Source: Azospirillum brasilense (GTDB lineage: Bacteria > Pseudomonadota > Alphaproteobacteria > Azospirillales > Azospirillaceae). From it: a stretch of 64,000 nt of DNA. Below are positions 10,803 through 22,755 of this stretch, piece by piece (position 1 is the stretch's first letter; every line of letters begins with the position of its first letter). Position numbers and translations under genes: made by a program. The stretch covers positions 62,001 to 126,000 of the forward strand of contig NZ_QOKV01000003.1 in the NCBI RefSeq assembly GCF_008365405.1, given 5' to 3'. Below the pieces are notes generated by a model. That model searched no databases, was not told the DNA's origin, and was given only the letters and a program-made list of their open reading frames with translations.

Positions 10803-11906
10803 TCAAGTGCTGGCGGAGCGGGCGGACTGTTCCAGCGACTTGATGTGGGACAGGCCGGGCAGGATTTCCGACTTCACGAATTCCATGCGCCGGTTCGGGC
10901 CGCCGCCGCCGCGGGCGAAGCGGGCCTTCCACAGGTCCATCTTCACCGCCAGACCGCACAGCACGCCGCCGATGGTGACGTGGTGGGACGCGATCAGCTC
11001 GCGGATGGAATGGAAGGTCTCGGCGTTGATGTCGCGCCAGAAGTCCTTGGACCGGTTGTCGAAGCTCTCGAACCGCCCGGTGATCGAGGTCGAGATGTCG
11101 GTCAGGTCGCGGCTGATCTCGTCGAGCATGCGCATCTGCCGGGCGTCGCGCTTGACTTCGGTGGAGCTGCGGATCTCGGCCATCCAGGAGAGGAAGCGCT
11201 GGATTTCCGGGACGATGTCGTCCAGGCATTTCTTGAAATAGGCCAGCGACAGGAAGATGTCGCCGTACTCCTCAAGAAATTGCGGGATTTCCCCAAGCTC
11301 GATGTCCAGACGGTCGGCCATCATGCGCAGGTTGCGCAGCGCCTCGTCCCGGTTGGGGTTGGAGAACATGCCGATGATGTCCTTCACGTCCTGGACCTGC
11401 ATGTCCTCGGACCCGTAGACATATTCGACCAGCGGGCGCGTGAAGACGCGCATGTAGTTGGTCAGCTCCTCCTTCTTACGCTCGGACAGGGTCAGCGACT
11501 CGACGCTGTTGACGTCGATGTTCATCCGGCGCAGTTCGATGCGGGAGGTGTAGACGTCGAAGCTGGAGGCGGCGGCGATCTTCTCGATCTTGACGAGGTC
11601 GCGCTCCACCTCCTCCTTGTAGGACTCGAAATAGGCGGTGAGGTGGCGCGGCGAGACCTGCCCGCTGCCGGTCTGGACGTCGTGGAACATCTCGACGACG
11701 GTCTGCAACCGCACGTTCTTGATCAGCCGGGCGTGCTGAAGACCCGGCGTTTCCAGCGGGATGGCCGACAGCGGCATGATGTGCAGCGCGTCGCGGGCCT
11801 CGTCCTCCCACTGCCTGCGCCGGCCTCCGCCCTGAGGACGTGCCGACTTGTCCCCCGCACCCTCGGCCACAGCCTCGCTGGTGTCTGCCCCGTCGCTCAA
11901 TGCCAT
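10803..11906 (-). CDS. Conserved cytoplasmic protein of unknown function
   Basis: 367 residues from ATG 11906, which has a GGGGAG site a few nt upstream. The N-terminal 35 residues are low-complexity and charged. The rest is almost entirely helical, with recurring heptad-like stretches (for example KEEVERDLVKIEKIAAA near residue 100, and DEISRDLTDISTSITGRF near 270), and has no membrane segment or signal peptide. I do not recognise the family and see no catalytic motif. It stands alone, with its own spacer on each side. Because it has normal codon use and no sign of decay, it is probably a real and lineage-conserved gene. Confidence 0.7.
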   Translation of the reverse strand: MALSDGADTSEAVAEGAGDKSARPQGGGRRRQWEDEARDALHIMPLSAIPLETPGLQHARLIKNVRLQTVVEMFHDVQTGSGQVSPRHLTAYFESYKEEVERDLVKIEKIAAASSFDVYTSRIELRRMNIDVNSVESLTLSERKKEELTNYMRVFTRPLVEYVYGSEDMQVQDVKDIIGMFSNPNRDEALRNLRMMADRLDIELGEIPQFLEEYGDIFLSLAYFKKCLDDIVPEIQRFLSWMAEIRSSTEVKRDARQMRMLDEISRDLTDISTSITGRFESFDNRSKDFWRDINAETFHSIRELIASHHVTIGGVLCGLAVKMDLWKARFARGGGGPNRRMEFVKSEILPGLSHIKSLEQSARSAST

Positions 11907-12043
11907 CTCCCCGCAAGCCGGCGCCCATCCGCCCGCTCGTCCACTTTCGAGGTCCCCCACAAGGATAGCGGGTTGAGGGGGGCAGGCAAGGGTTGAAGGG
12001 GGCGTCCCGGAGCAATGTCATAGCACCGGATGTACAGAAACGA

Positions 12044-12074
12044 AAAGGGCCGGTCCGCGGCGGACCGGCCCTTT
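12044..12074 (-). terminator. Rho-independent terminator of the hsp20-DUF1150 operon
   Basis: A 15-bp perfect GC-rich stem (AAAGGGCCGGTCCGC and its complement). Read on the minus strand it is followed by TTTTCGTTT. It lies about 80 nt beyond the DUF1150 stop codon. Confidence 0.85.
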
Positions 12075-12152
12075 CGCAACCTTCCGTGGGGTTTTTCGGC
12101 CGGAGAGGTTTCGGCGAAACCTCCGGGCGTCGTCAGCAGGACGCCCCGGGCG

Positions 12153-12386
12153 TCAATGGACGCTCAGCGGTTCCATGTCGTTCTGGCGGACGGTGGCGAA
12201 TGCCACGTCGCGTTCCGGAAGAACCGTCAAAGGCGTGCCGTCGGCGGCGTGGACGGAGAAGGCCGGGGCGTCGTCGACGGTCACCGGCCGGACATAGGCC
12301 ACATGGTCCAGCCCGAAGGTGGCGAAGTCCTGGGGCGACAGTTGGCGCAGGAAGGCCGCGGCCTTGTCGGTGTCGAAGCTGTTCAT
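12153..12386 (-). CDS. DUF1150 family protein
   Basis: A 77-residue protein with the family's typical core: DFATFGLDHVAYVRPV, then ADGTPLTVLPERDVAFATVRQ. It lies 75 nt downstream of the Hsp20 gene on the same strand, a linkage seen in many alphaproteobacteria. This suggests a heat-shock or proteostasis role, but no activity is known for the family. A strong terminator follows it, so hsp20 and this gene probably form a two-gene operon. Confidence 0.85.
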   Translation of the reverse strand: MNSFDTDKAAAFLRQLSPQDFATFGLDHVAYVRPVTVDDAPAFSVHAADGTPLTVLPERDVAFATVRQNDMEPLSVH

Positions 12387-12461
12387 GACGCAGTCCTTTG
12401 GACGAAACGGTCGAGGAGGTGTGAGCGGCGGGCAATCGCGCTGGTTGAGCGCGAAGACCGG

Positions 12462-12941
12462 TCAGGCGTCGCCGCGGTCGGGCGCGACGTCGATGGTCTG
12501 CGGTCCGGCGGTGCCGCTGGCGGCCTGGGCGGGCTGCTCGATCTTGATGGTGCGGACCTTCGGTTCCGGCAGGGGCCGCTTGAGGTCGATGTTGAGCAGG
12601 CCGTTGTCGAGCGAGGCGCCGACCACCTCGATTCCCTCCGCCAGCACGAAGCTGCGCTGGAACTGGCGGGCGGCGATGCCGCGGTGCAGGTAGATGCGCG
12701 AGCGGTCGTCGGTCTGGCGGCCCCGGATGACGAGCTGGTTGTCCTCGATCTGGACCGACAGGTCCTCGGAGGTGAAGCCGGCCACGGCCAGCGTGATGCG
12801 CAGGCCCTCGTCCCCGATCTGTTCGATGTTGTAGGGCGGATAGCCTTCCGCGGAATTCTTGGCGATGCGGTCCAGCGTGCGCTCGAACTGGTCGAAGCCC
12901 AGGAGCAGCGGACTGTTGAAGAGCGAAAGACGTGTCGTCAC
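12462..12941 (-). CDS. Hsp20/alpha-crystallin family small heat-shock protein
   Basis: 159 residues from GTG 12941, preceded by a GAGGAGGA ribosome-binding site. The protein opens LSLFNSPLLLGFDQFERTLDR and contains an alpha-crystallin domain at about residues 35-125 (NIEQIGDEGLRITLAVAGF, EDNQLVIRGRQTDD, RQFQRSF). The conserved G-x-L motif near the end appears as NGLLNIDL. It is an ATP-independent holdase that binds unfolding proteins, similar to IbpA. The C-terminal tail lacks an obvious I-x-I motif but has IKIEQP. An RpoH-like promoter lies about 100 nt upstream. Confidence 0.93.
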   Translation of the reverse strand: MTTRLSLFNSPLLLGFDQFERTLDRIAKNSAEGYPPYNIEQIGDEGLRITLAVAGFTSEDLSVQIEDNQLVIRGRQTDDRSRIYLHRGIAARQFQRSFVLAEGIEVVGASLDNGLLNIDLKRPLPEPKVRTIKIEQPAQAASGTAGPQTIDVAPDRGDA

Positions 12942-13040
12942 GGCGCATCCTCCTCGAGAGGCGAGCGAGTTGCACATTGGGCCCGTTTCCGGCGCCCGGC
13001 TGGCTGGCGGCCCGAAAGGGGAGGATCGGCGCCGCTCCGT

Positions 13041-13072
13041 CATAGATTGGGGTAGGCCGCCCGGCGGTCAAG
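13041..13072 (-). promoter_or_regulatory. RpoH (sigma-32)-type heat-shock promoter for hsp20
   Basis: On the minus strand CTTGAC is followed after a 14-nt spacer by CCCCAATCTATG, close to the sigma-32 pattern CTTGAA / CCCCATNTA. It ends 100 nt before the hsp20 start codon, which leaves room for a 5' leader. Confidence 0.65.
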
Positions 13073-13130
13073 GTTCGCCGTTGCGGCAAAGCGCCCCCCG
13101 CCCTCCGGCGGGGCAACCGGTGGCTCGGAG

Positions 13131-13556
13131 TCAGACGAGGGGATTGGCGGCCGGTGCGGTGAAGACGAAGCGCCGGCTGGACCAGTAGTTCCAGGCGAAG
13201 GTGACGGCGGTCGCCGCGATCTTCGCGGCCAAGGGCGGAACGGTGGGCACCAGCAGACCGATCACCAGCGTGGACAGCCCCAGCCCGACGAGGTTGAAGG
13301 CGAGGAACAGCGGCAGGCGGCGGGCCATCGGCGCCGCCTCCCGGCGCAGGCGGAAGGTCCAGCTGCGGTTCAGCAGGAAGCTGCACAGCACCCCGGCGCC
13401 GTAGCCCACGGCGTTGGCGGCCAGCACGGGCGCGCCGGCCAGCGACACCAGAGCCAGGAACAGCGCGAAATCCACCCCGGTGTTCAGCAGGCCGACCACG
13501 GCGAAGCGGATGGCCGTCCAGGGAACGGCCCGTCCCCGGCTCTCCGTGCCGCTCAA
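13131..13556 (-). CDS. GtrA-like four-helix membrane protein
   Basis: 141 residues if translation starts at the TTG at 13556, which overlaps the stop codon of the upstream glycosyltransferase gene by 4 nt (TTGA). This indicates translational coupling. Four membrane helices and the signatures FAVVGLLNTGVDFALF, LNRSWTFRL and FAWNYWSSRRFVF place it in the GtrA family. GtrA proteins help move undecaprenyl-phosphate-linked sugars across the inner membrane, usually with a GtrB-type transferase, which is exactly its neighbour. Confidence 0.88.
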   Translation of the reverse strand: MSGTESRGRAVPWTAIRFAVVGLLNTGVDFALFLALVSLAGAPVLAANAVGYGAGVLCSFLLNRSWTFRLRREAAPMARRLPLFLAFNLVGLGLSTLVIGLLVPTVPPLAAKIAATAVTFAWNYWSSRRFVFTAPAANPLV

Positions 13557-14668
13557 CTGTTTGCCCCGCTTTTGGCCTCGATGCGGGAGAAGGCTCCGGC
13601 GGCCGCGGCGATGCCGGTTCCCAGATGCACCACGACGGGGTCCGGCACGGCCTGCACGCCGGCTTCGGCGGCCGCGGCCTGGGCGGCGGCGTGGGCGGCG
13701 ACCTGTGCGGCCATGGCGTCCGGATGGCGGGCGATGCGGTCCACCACGAACAGCGGCCGCTGCTTCGTCTCCATGTAGAGCCGTCCCAGATACTCGCCCA
13801 GGACGCCCAGGATCAGGAGCTGCGTGCTGCCCAGCACCAGCGAGACGACCATCACGCTGGTCCAGCCCGGAACCGTCGCGTGCTGCGACCAGCTCACCAG
13901 CGCGTAGCCCAGAGCCAGCAGCGCGCACAGCGCGAAGAAGAAGCCGACGTAGGAGGCGGCGCGCAGCGGCTTGATGGAGAAGCTGGTGATGGCGTCCACC
14001 GCGAAGCGGATCATCTTGCCCAGCGGATACTTGGTCTCGCCGACGGCGCGGGCCTGCCGGTCGTAGGGCAGCGGCTCCTGCTTCAGCCCGATCCAGCTCA
14101 CCATGCCGCGGATGAAGCGGTGCTGCTCCGGCATGGCATTCAGCACCTCCAGGGCGCGGCGGCTCATCAGGCGGAAGTCGCCGGTGTCCTTGGGGATCTC
14201 GATGTCGACCAGCCGGTCGAGCAGGCGGTAGAACAGCGCCGCCGTGCCCTTCTTGAACCACGTCTCGCCGTCGCGGGCCATACGGGTGCCGTAGACCACG
14301 TCGGCCCCGGCGTCCATGCGGGCCATCATGGTGGTGAGCAGCTCCGGCGGGTCCTGCAGGTCGGCGTCGATGATCAGGATGCGCTCGCCCCGGCAGACAT
14401 GGAGGCCGGCGGTCAGGGCCAGCTGGTGGCCATGATTGCGCGACAGCCGCACCCCGGTCACCGCCGGATCGTCGCGCACCAGATCGGCGACGCGGCCCCA
14501 GGTGCCGTCGCGCGACCCGTCATCCACCAGGATCAGCTCATAGCTCTCCCCGACCTCGGCGCGGCAGGCCGCCGACACCCGGCGGTGCAATTCGCCGATC
14601 CCCTCGGCCTCGTTGTAGCAGGGAACCACCACGGACAACCGCGGAGCCCCGGCAACGGCGTGCTGCAT
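13553..14668 (-). CDS. Family 2 glycosyltransferase, GtrB/DPM1-like, membrane-anchored
   Basis: 371 residues from ATG 14668 (GGAGAAGG site upstream). The GT-A domain starts with RLSVVVPCYNEAEGI and has LILVDDGSRDGT, then IDADLQDPPE as the metal-binding DxD region. Two C-terminal membrane helices follow (SYVGFFFALCALLALGYAL and VSLVLGSTQLLILGVLGEYL). Such enzymes transfer glucose or another sugar from a nucleotide donor to undecaprenyl phosphate. The Ala-rich tail of about 60 residues beyond the usual end is unusual. With the coupled GtrA gene it likely forms a glycan-modification unit. Confidence 0.9.
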   Translation of the reverse strand: MQHAVAGAPRLSVVVPCYNEAEGIGELHRRVSAACRAEVGESYELILVDDGSRDGTWGRVADLVRDDPAVTGVRLSRNHGHQLALTAGLHVCRGERILIIDADLQDPPELLTTMMARMDAGADVVYGTRMARDGETWFKKGTAALFYRLLDRLVDIEIPKDTGDFRLMSRRALEVLNAMPEQHRFIRGMVSWIGLKQEPLPYDRQARAVGETKYPLGKMIRFAVDAITSFSIKPLRAASYVGFFFALCALLALGYALVSWSQHATVPGWTSVMVVSLVLGSTQLLILGVLGEYLGRLYMETKQRPLFVVDRIARHPDAMAAQVAAHAAAQAAAAEAGVQAVPDPVVVHLGTGIAAAAGAFSRIEAKSGANS

Positions 14669-15242
14669 GAACCTTCTCCCGTCACCGCCTCCCGTCCGCG
14701 CCCCCAGCCCGATGGCCATCCTGCCGATGCTTTTCATGGCGTGAAACCCAAGGGAGAACCCCTTCGGGCGAGAGCGCAGTCTTCGGGCGACACCGGCGCG
14801 GTACCGCCGGCATCCCGCTTCCGCAACGGGATTGCAGGCCCTTTTGCCCCGTCGGAATTCGGTACTAACCCGGTCATGCCCGCGCCGCGCCGCGCCGACC
14901 GGCGGAAGTCCCCGGAACGTCACAGGCCTACGGCATTTGCGACGATTGCCGATGCGAACGGGGTGCCTCCAAAGGCTTGGTGCGGTGCGGAACGCGGGGC
15001 TTTTCCCGCCCCGGGGCGCCGCCGCTTCGCCACCCCGTACGGCGATGCCGGGCGGGTTGCCTCCGCCGGGCTGCCCAGAACGGGCGACCACCTCCGGCGC
15101 GGCACGTCCCTTGCGTGAACGCGGCGAGCGGGCGGAGCGAAACGGAGCGACATCCGCCCGTATGCCGAGAATGCGTCGCACGATGCGAATCCGCGTCGCG
15201 CCCCGCAGGCAAAATGCAAAACGGGACCGCCAGGGGGTTGTG
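14669..15242. other. 574-nt gene-free spacer
   Basis: Separates the leftward glycosyltransferase and rightward histidine kinase genes, so it should contain two divergent promoters. Several open frames cross it, but none has a ribosome-binding site or a protein-like composition. No convincing promoter, repeat or RNA element was recognised. Confidence 0.5.
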
Positions 15243-17873
15243 ATGGCCGGTGGGTTTGCGATGAACATGGTTTCCAGCGAACTGCTGGTCGGGCTGGCGC
15301 AGAACATCGGGCTGTTCGCGGTCGTGGCGGTCGTCTTCCTGCAGATCCGCGGCCGCGCCGCCGGCTGGCCGGCACCGGCGGCCAACGCCCTGCTGGGCCT
15401 GATGTTCGGCGGGGTGGCGGTTCTGGGCATGGCCGATCCTGTGCGGGTGGCGCCGGGCGTGTTCATCGACGCCCGCAACGTGATGGTCGGGCTGGCCGGT
15501 CCGTTCGGCGGCGCTCTGGCCGGGGCGGCGGCGGCGGCGGTGTCCGGAGCCTTCCGTTTCTGGCTGGGCGGGCCGGGAGCGTTGGCGGGGGTCACCTCGC
15601 TGGTCGGGGCCGGGCTGATCGGCATGCTGGTCGGGGCGGTGGCGCGACGGTCCGGGCGGTTCGGCAATCGGCATCTGGCCGCGCTGGCCCTGCTGGTGAC
15701 GGTGATGGCGCCCTTCAGCTTCCTGCTGCTGCCGCCGGACATGGCCTACCGCATGTTCGAAACGACGCTGGTGCCGTTGAGCCTCGGAAACTTCTTCGGC
15801 ACGCTGGCGCTGGGCACCTTCCTGCGCAAGGAGCAGGAGCGCTGCGATCTCCAGATCGCCCTCACCGAAAGCCAGCGCCGCTTCGCCGCGACGGTGGCGA
15901 ACCTGCCGGGCGGCGTGTATCAGCGGGTGCTGACGGTGGACGGCCGGCTGCGCTTTCCCTATTGCAGCCCCGGCTTCTTCCAGGTGATGGGGCTGCCGCC
16001 GACCGAGCGGGTGACGCTGGAGGCGCTGAACCGCATCCTCCACCCCGAAGACCGCCCGCGCCTGTTCGCCTCGATCCATGCCTCCGCCGAGACGCTGGAG
16101 CCCTGGAGGCTCGAATACCGGATCCTCTGGCCGGACGGCGACGTCCGGTGGATCAGCGTCTCCAGCCGCGCGGCGCGGCGTGACAACGGCGACATCGTGT
16201 GGGACGGCATCGTCACCGACGTCACCGAGATCAAGCGCAACGAACAGGCGCTGATCCAGGCCCGCCTGGAGGCCGAGGCGGCCAGCCGCGCCAAGGCCGA
16301 GTTCCTGGCGACGATGAGCCATGAGATGCGCACCCCGCTGAACGGCATCCTGGGCTTCGCCCGTCTTCTGCTGGACGAGAACCTGACGCCCCGGCAGCGC
16401 CATCACGCCCACCTGGTGCGCGACGCCGGGCGGTCGCTGCTGACGGTGATCGAGGATGTGCTGGACTTCTCCCGCATCGAGGCGGGGCGGCTGGCGCTGA
16501 ACGACACCTCCTTCGCCGTCCGCGACCTGATCGCCAACTGCGCGGCGGTGTTGCGGCTGGAGGCCGAGGCGAAGGGGCTGACGCTGCACGTCGCCGTGGC
16601 CCCCGACGTCCCGGACTGGCTGCGCGGCGATCCCGACCGGCTGCGGCAGGTGGTGCTGAACCTGCTGGCCAACGCGGTGAAGTTCACCGAGCATGGCGAC
16701 GTCGGCCTGACCGTCGTGAAGACCGCCGACACCCCCACCGGTCCGCATCTGACGATCAGCGTCGCCGACACCGGGATCGGCATCCCGCAGGATCGGCAGG
16801 ACCAGCTGTTCCAGCGTTTCAGCCAGATCGACCGGTCGCGCGGGGGCACCGGTCTCGGCCTCGCCATCAGCCGGCGGCTTGTGGAGATGATGGGCGGAAC
16901 GGTCGGGGTGCAGAGCCAGGCGGGGGTCGGCTCCACCTTCTGGCTGTCGCTGGTGCTGCCCGAAGCCGATCCGCCCGCCGGGAACGACGCCCCCTGCGCG
17001 GCGGAGCTGCTGGTTCACCGCCGTCCGGCGCGCATCCTGCTGGCCGAGGATCTGGCGATGAACCGGGAGCTGATCACGGCCATGTTGCAGGGGGCTGGCC
17101 ACCGCGTGGACGCCGTCGCCAACGGGCGGCAGGCGGTGGAGGCGGTGCAGCGCGGCGCTTACGATCTCGTGCTGATGGACGTGCACATGCCGGAGTTGGA
17201 CGGTCATTCCGCCACACGGGCGATCCGCGGCCTGCCGCCGCCGGTGGGGACCATCCCGATCCTGGCGATGAGCGCCAGCGCGCTGCCCGACGAGGTTCAG
17301 CGCTGCCACGACGCCGGCATGAACGGCCACATCGCCAAACCGGTGGACCGCGCCGCCATGCTGGACGCGATCGACGGCGTGTTGGGCTGGGCCATCCCGG
17401 GCGGCCGGGCCGCCGAAGCAATCGACGGCGCGGCGGGAAGGGGCGCCATGCCCGAGACCTTCACGGTGGTGGAGCCGACCCCGCTCCGTCAGCCGCTCGA
17501 CCATGTGATGCTGGCCCGGCTGTCCGACGAGTTGGGGGAGGAGGCGTGCGCCCGTCTGGTCGCCGCCTTTCTCGACGAGCTGCCGCAGCGGATGGGCCGC
17601 CTGCGCGAGGGCCGCGAGTCCGGTTCCCCGCTGACGGAAGCGCAGGCGCTGATCGCACCGTCGGCCAATCTGGGGCTGGTCCGTCTGGCGTCCGCCTGCC
17701 GTGCGCTCAGCGCCGCCCTGCGCGCCGGTCGCCGGCACGAGGCGGAGGAACTGGCCGGCAGCGTTCTCGACGCCGCGGAGGAAGGGGCGGAGGCTCTGCG
17801 CGACGCGCTGTCCCGCGGCCGGGAGAGCCGCCGTTTCAAGTCCCTTGCGAAGGATATCGTCCAGACGCCATAA
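15243..17873 (+). CDS. Hybrid sensor histidine kinase with LytS-type 5TM receptor, PAS, receiver and degenerate HPt
   Basis: 876 residues from ATG 15243 (AGGGGG seven nt upstream). Order of parts: a LytS-like five-to-six-helix receptor (residues about 10-190, with PGVFIDARNVMVGLAGPFGG), a PAS fold (220-330), and HisKA with phosphoacceptor His360 in FLATMSHEMRTPLNGIL. Then come HATPase ([32 protein letters not shown]) and a receiver with Asp646 in LVLMDVHMPELDGHS. The C-terminal HPt-like domain has Gln801 where the phosphorylated His should be (EAQALIAPSANLG), so phosphotransfer should stop at the receiver. It heads a same-strand run of signalling genes, 59 nt before the next kinase. Confidence 0.9.
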   Translation: MAGGFAMNMVSSELLVGLAQNIGLFAVVAVVFLQIRGRAAGWPAPAANALLGLMFGGVAVLGMADPVRVAPGVFIDARNVMVGLAGPFGGALAGAAAAAVSGAFRFWLGGPGALAGVTSLVGAGLIGMLVGAVARRSGRFGNRHLAALALLVTVMAPFSFLLLPPDMAYRMFETTLVPLSLGNFFGTLALGTFLRKEQERCDLQIALTESQRRFAATVANLPGGVYQRVLTVDGRLRFPYCSPGFFQVMGLPPTERVTLEALNRILHPEDRPRLFASIHASAETLEPWRLEYRILWPDGDVRWISVSSRAARRDNGDIVWDGIVTDVTEIKRNEQALIQARLEAEAASRAKAEFLATMSHEMRTPLNGILGFARLLLDENLTPRQRHHAHLVRDAGRSLLTVIEDVLDFSRIEAGRLALNDTSFAVRDLIANCAAVLRLEAEAKGLTLHVAVAPDVPDWLRGDPDRLRQVVLNLLANAVKFTEHGDVGLTVVKTADTPTGPHLTISVADTGIGIPQDRQDQLFQRFSQIDRSRGGTGLGLAISRRLVEMMGGTVGVQSQAGVGSTFWLSLVLPEADPPAGNDAPCAAELLVHRRPARILLAEDLAMNRELITAMLQGAGHRVDAVANGRQAVEAVQRGAYDLVLMDVHMPELDGHSATRAIRGLPPPVGTIPILAMSASALPDEVQRCHDAGMNGHIAKPVDRAAMLDAIDGVLGWAIPGGRAAEAIDGAAGRGAMPETFTVVEPTPLRQPLDHVMLARLSDELGEEACARLVAAFLDELPQRMGRLREGRESGSPLTEAQALIAPSANLGLVRLASACRALSAALRAGRRHEAEELAGSVLDAAEEGAEALRDALSRGRESRRFKSLAKDIVQTP

Positions 17874-17932
17874 TTCCCATGTGCGGCAACTTTCTCTCCT
17901 CCGGCGTGCGCCGGATCTGGCGGACACCGGCA

Positions 17933-21751
<3,819 letters not shown>

Positions 21752-21803
21752 TCCGCTTCACATCCGGAACCGTTTTTTGGGAACCGACCTCCAGGAACCG
21801 AAC

Positions 21804-22724
21804 ATGACCGACGCGCGCTCCAAGATCCTGGTGGTCGACGACATTCCGTCGAACGTGCATGTGCTGAGCCGGATCCTGAAGGACGACCACGACATCTATT
21901 TCGCGACCGACGGGGCGAAGGCGTTGGAATTGGCGCAGTCCCGGCGGCCCGATCTCGTTCTGCTGGACATCATGATGCCGGGCATGGACGGCTACGAGGT
22001 CTGTTCCCGCCTCAAGGCCGATCCGATCACCCGCGACATCCCGGTCATCTTCATCTCGGCCAAGAGCGAGGTGGAGGACGAGACCTATGGGTTGGAGGTC
22101 GGCGCCATCGACTTCATCTCCAAGCCGATCAGCCCGCCCATCGTCAAGGCGCGGGTGCGCAACCACCTGCTGCTGAAGCGGCAGACCGACCTGCTGCGCA
22201 CCCTGTCCTTCGCCGACGGCCTGACCGGCATCGCCAACCGCCGCCGCTTCGACGAGGTGCTGCTGCGCGAATGGCGGCGCTGTGGACGCGTGCAGCTCCC
22301 GCTGTCGCTGATCATGCTCGATGTCGACCAGTTCAAGCCCTACAACGACCATTACGGCCATCAGGCGGGCGACGAGTGCCTGCGCGCGGTGGCCCAGTTC
22401 CTGGCCGAGCAGGTGATGAGGCCGGGCGACCTGATCGCCCGTTACGGCGGCGAGGAATTCGTCTGCCTGCTTCCCGAAACCGATGAGGACGGGGCGGTCC
22501 AGGTCGCCGAGCGCCTGCGCCAGACGGTGGCCGACCGGCGTCTGCCCCACGCGGTGTCCCACGTCGCCGACCACGTCACCATCAGCCTGGGCGTCGCCAC
22601 CGCCCGGCCGATGCCGGACGACACGCCGGACCGGCTGACACAGCTTGCCGACGGCCTGCTCTACGAGGCCAAGCGCGCCGGCCGCAACCGTGTGTGCAGC
22701 GGCGGTGTGGAGGTTGCGGTATAA
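21804..22724 (+). CDS. Response regulator with diguanylate cyclase (REC-GGDEF)
   Basis: 306 residues from ATG 21804. The receiver domain (KILVVDDIPSN, phosphoacceptor Asp55 in LLDIMMPGMDGYEV, FISKPISPP) leads into a GGDEF domain. That domain has DGLTGIANRRRF, MLDVDQFKPYNDHYGHQAGD and the active-site GGEEF at 215-219. RPGD lies five residues before GGEEF, the position of the inhibitory I-site (RxxD), so product inhibition is expected. It synthesises c-di-GMP from two GTP. Position directly after the two hybrid kinases suggests it is the output of their phosphorelay. The domain order is like WspR or a one-receiver PleD. Confidence 0.95.
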   Translation: MTDARSKILVVDDIPSNVHVLSRILKDDHDIYFATDGAKALELAQSRRPDLVLLDIMMPGMDGYEVCSRLKADPITRDIPVIFISAKSEVEDETYGLEVGAIDFISKPISPPIVKARVRNHLLLKRQTDLLRTLSFADGLTGIANRRRFDEVLLREWRRCGRVQLPLSLIMLDVDQFKPYNDHYGHQAGDECLRAVAQFLAEQVMRPGDLIARYGGEEFVCLLPETDEDGAVQVAERLRQTVADRRLPHAVSHVADHVTISLGVATARPMPDDTPDRLTQLADGLLYEAKRAGRNRVCSGGVEVAV

Positions 22725-22755
22725 GGGGCCGACCTGAGGCATCACGGGGGCAGCC

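Noticed and set aside
13131-14261. Single 376-residue reading across the GtrA and glycosyltransferase region
   Set aside because: Only its C-terminal 141 residues are protein-like (GtrA). The rest is the out-of-frame shadow of the glycosyltransferase, so a TTG start overlapping the upstream stop was chosen.
14832-15242. N-terminal extension of the first hybrid kinase by 137 codons
   Set aside because: Arg/Pro-rich, no ribosome-binding site, and it would place a hydrophilic stretch before the membrane receptor. ATG 15243 has a good site.
14977-15243. 88-residue open frame before the first kinase
   Set aside because: No ribosome-binding site, Arg/Pro/Cys-rich random composition, and no protein-like pattern.
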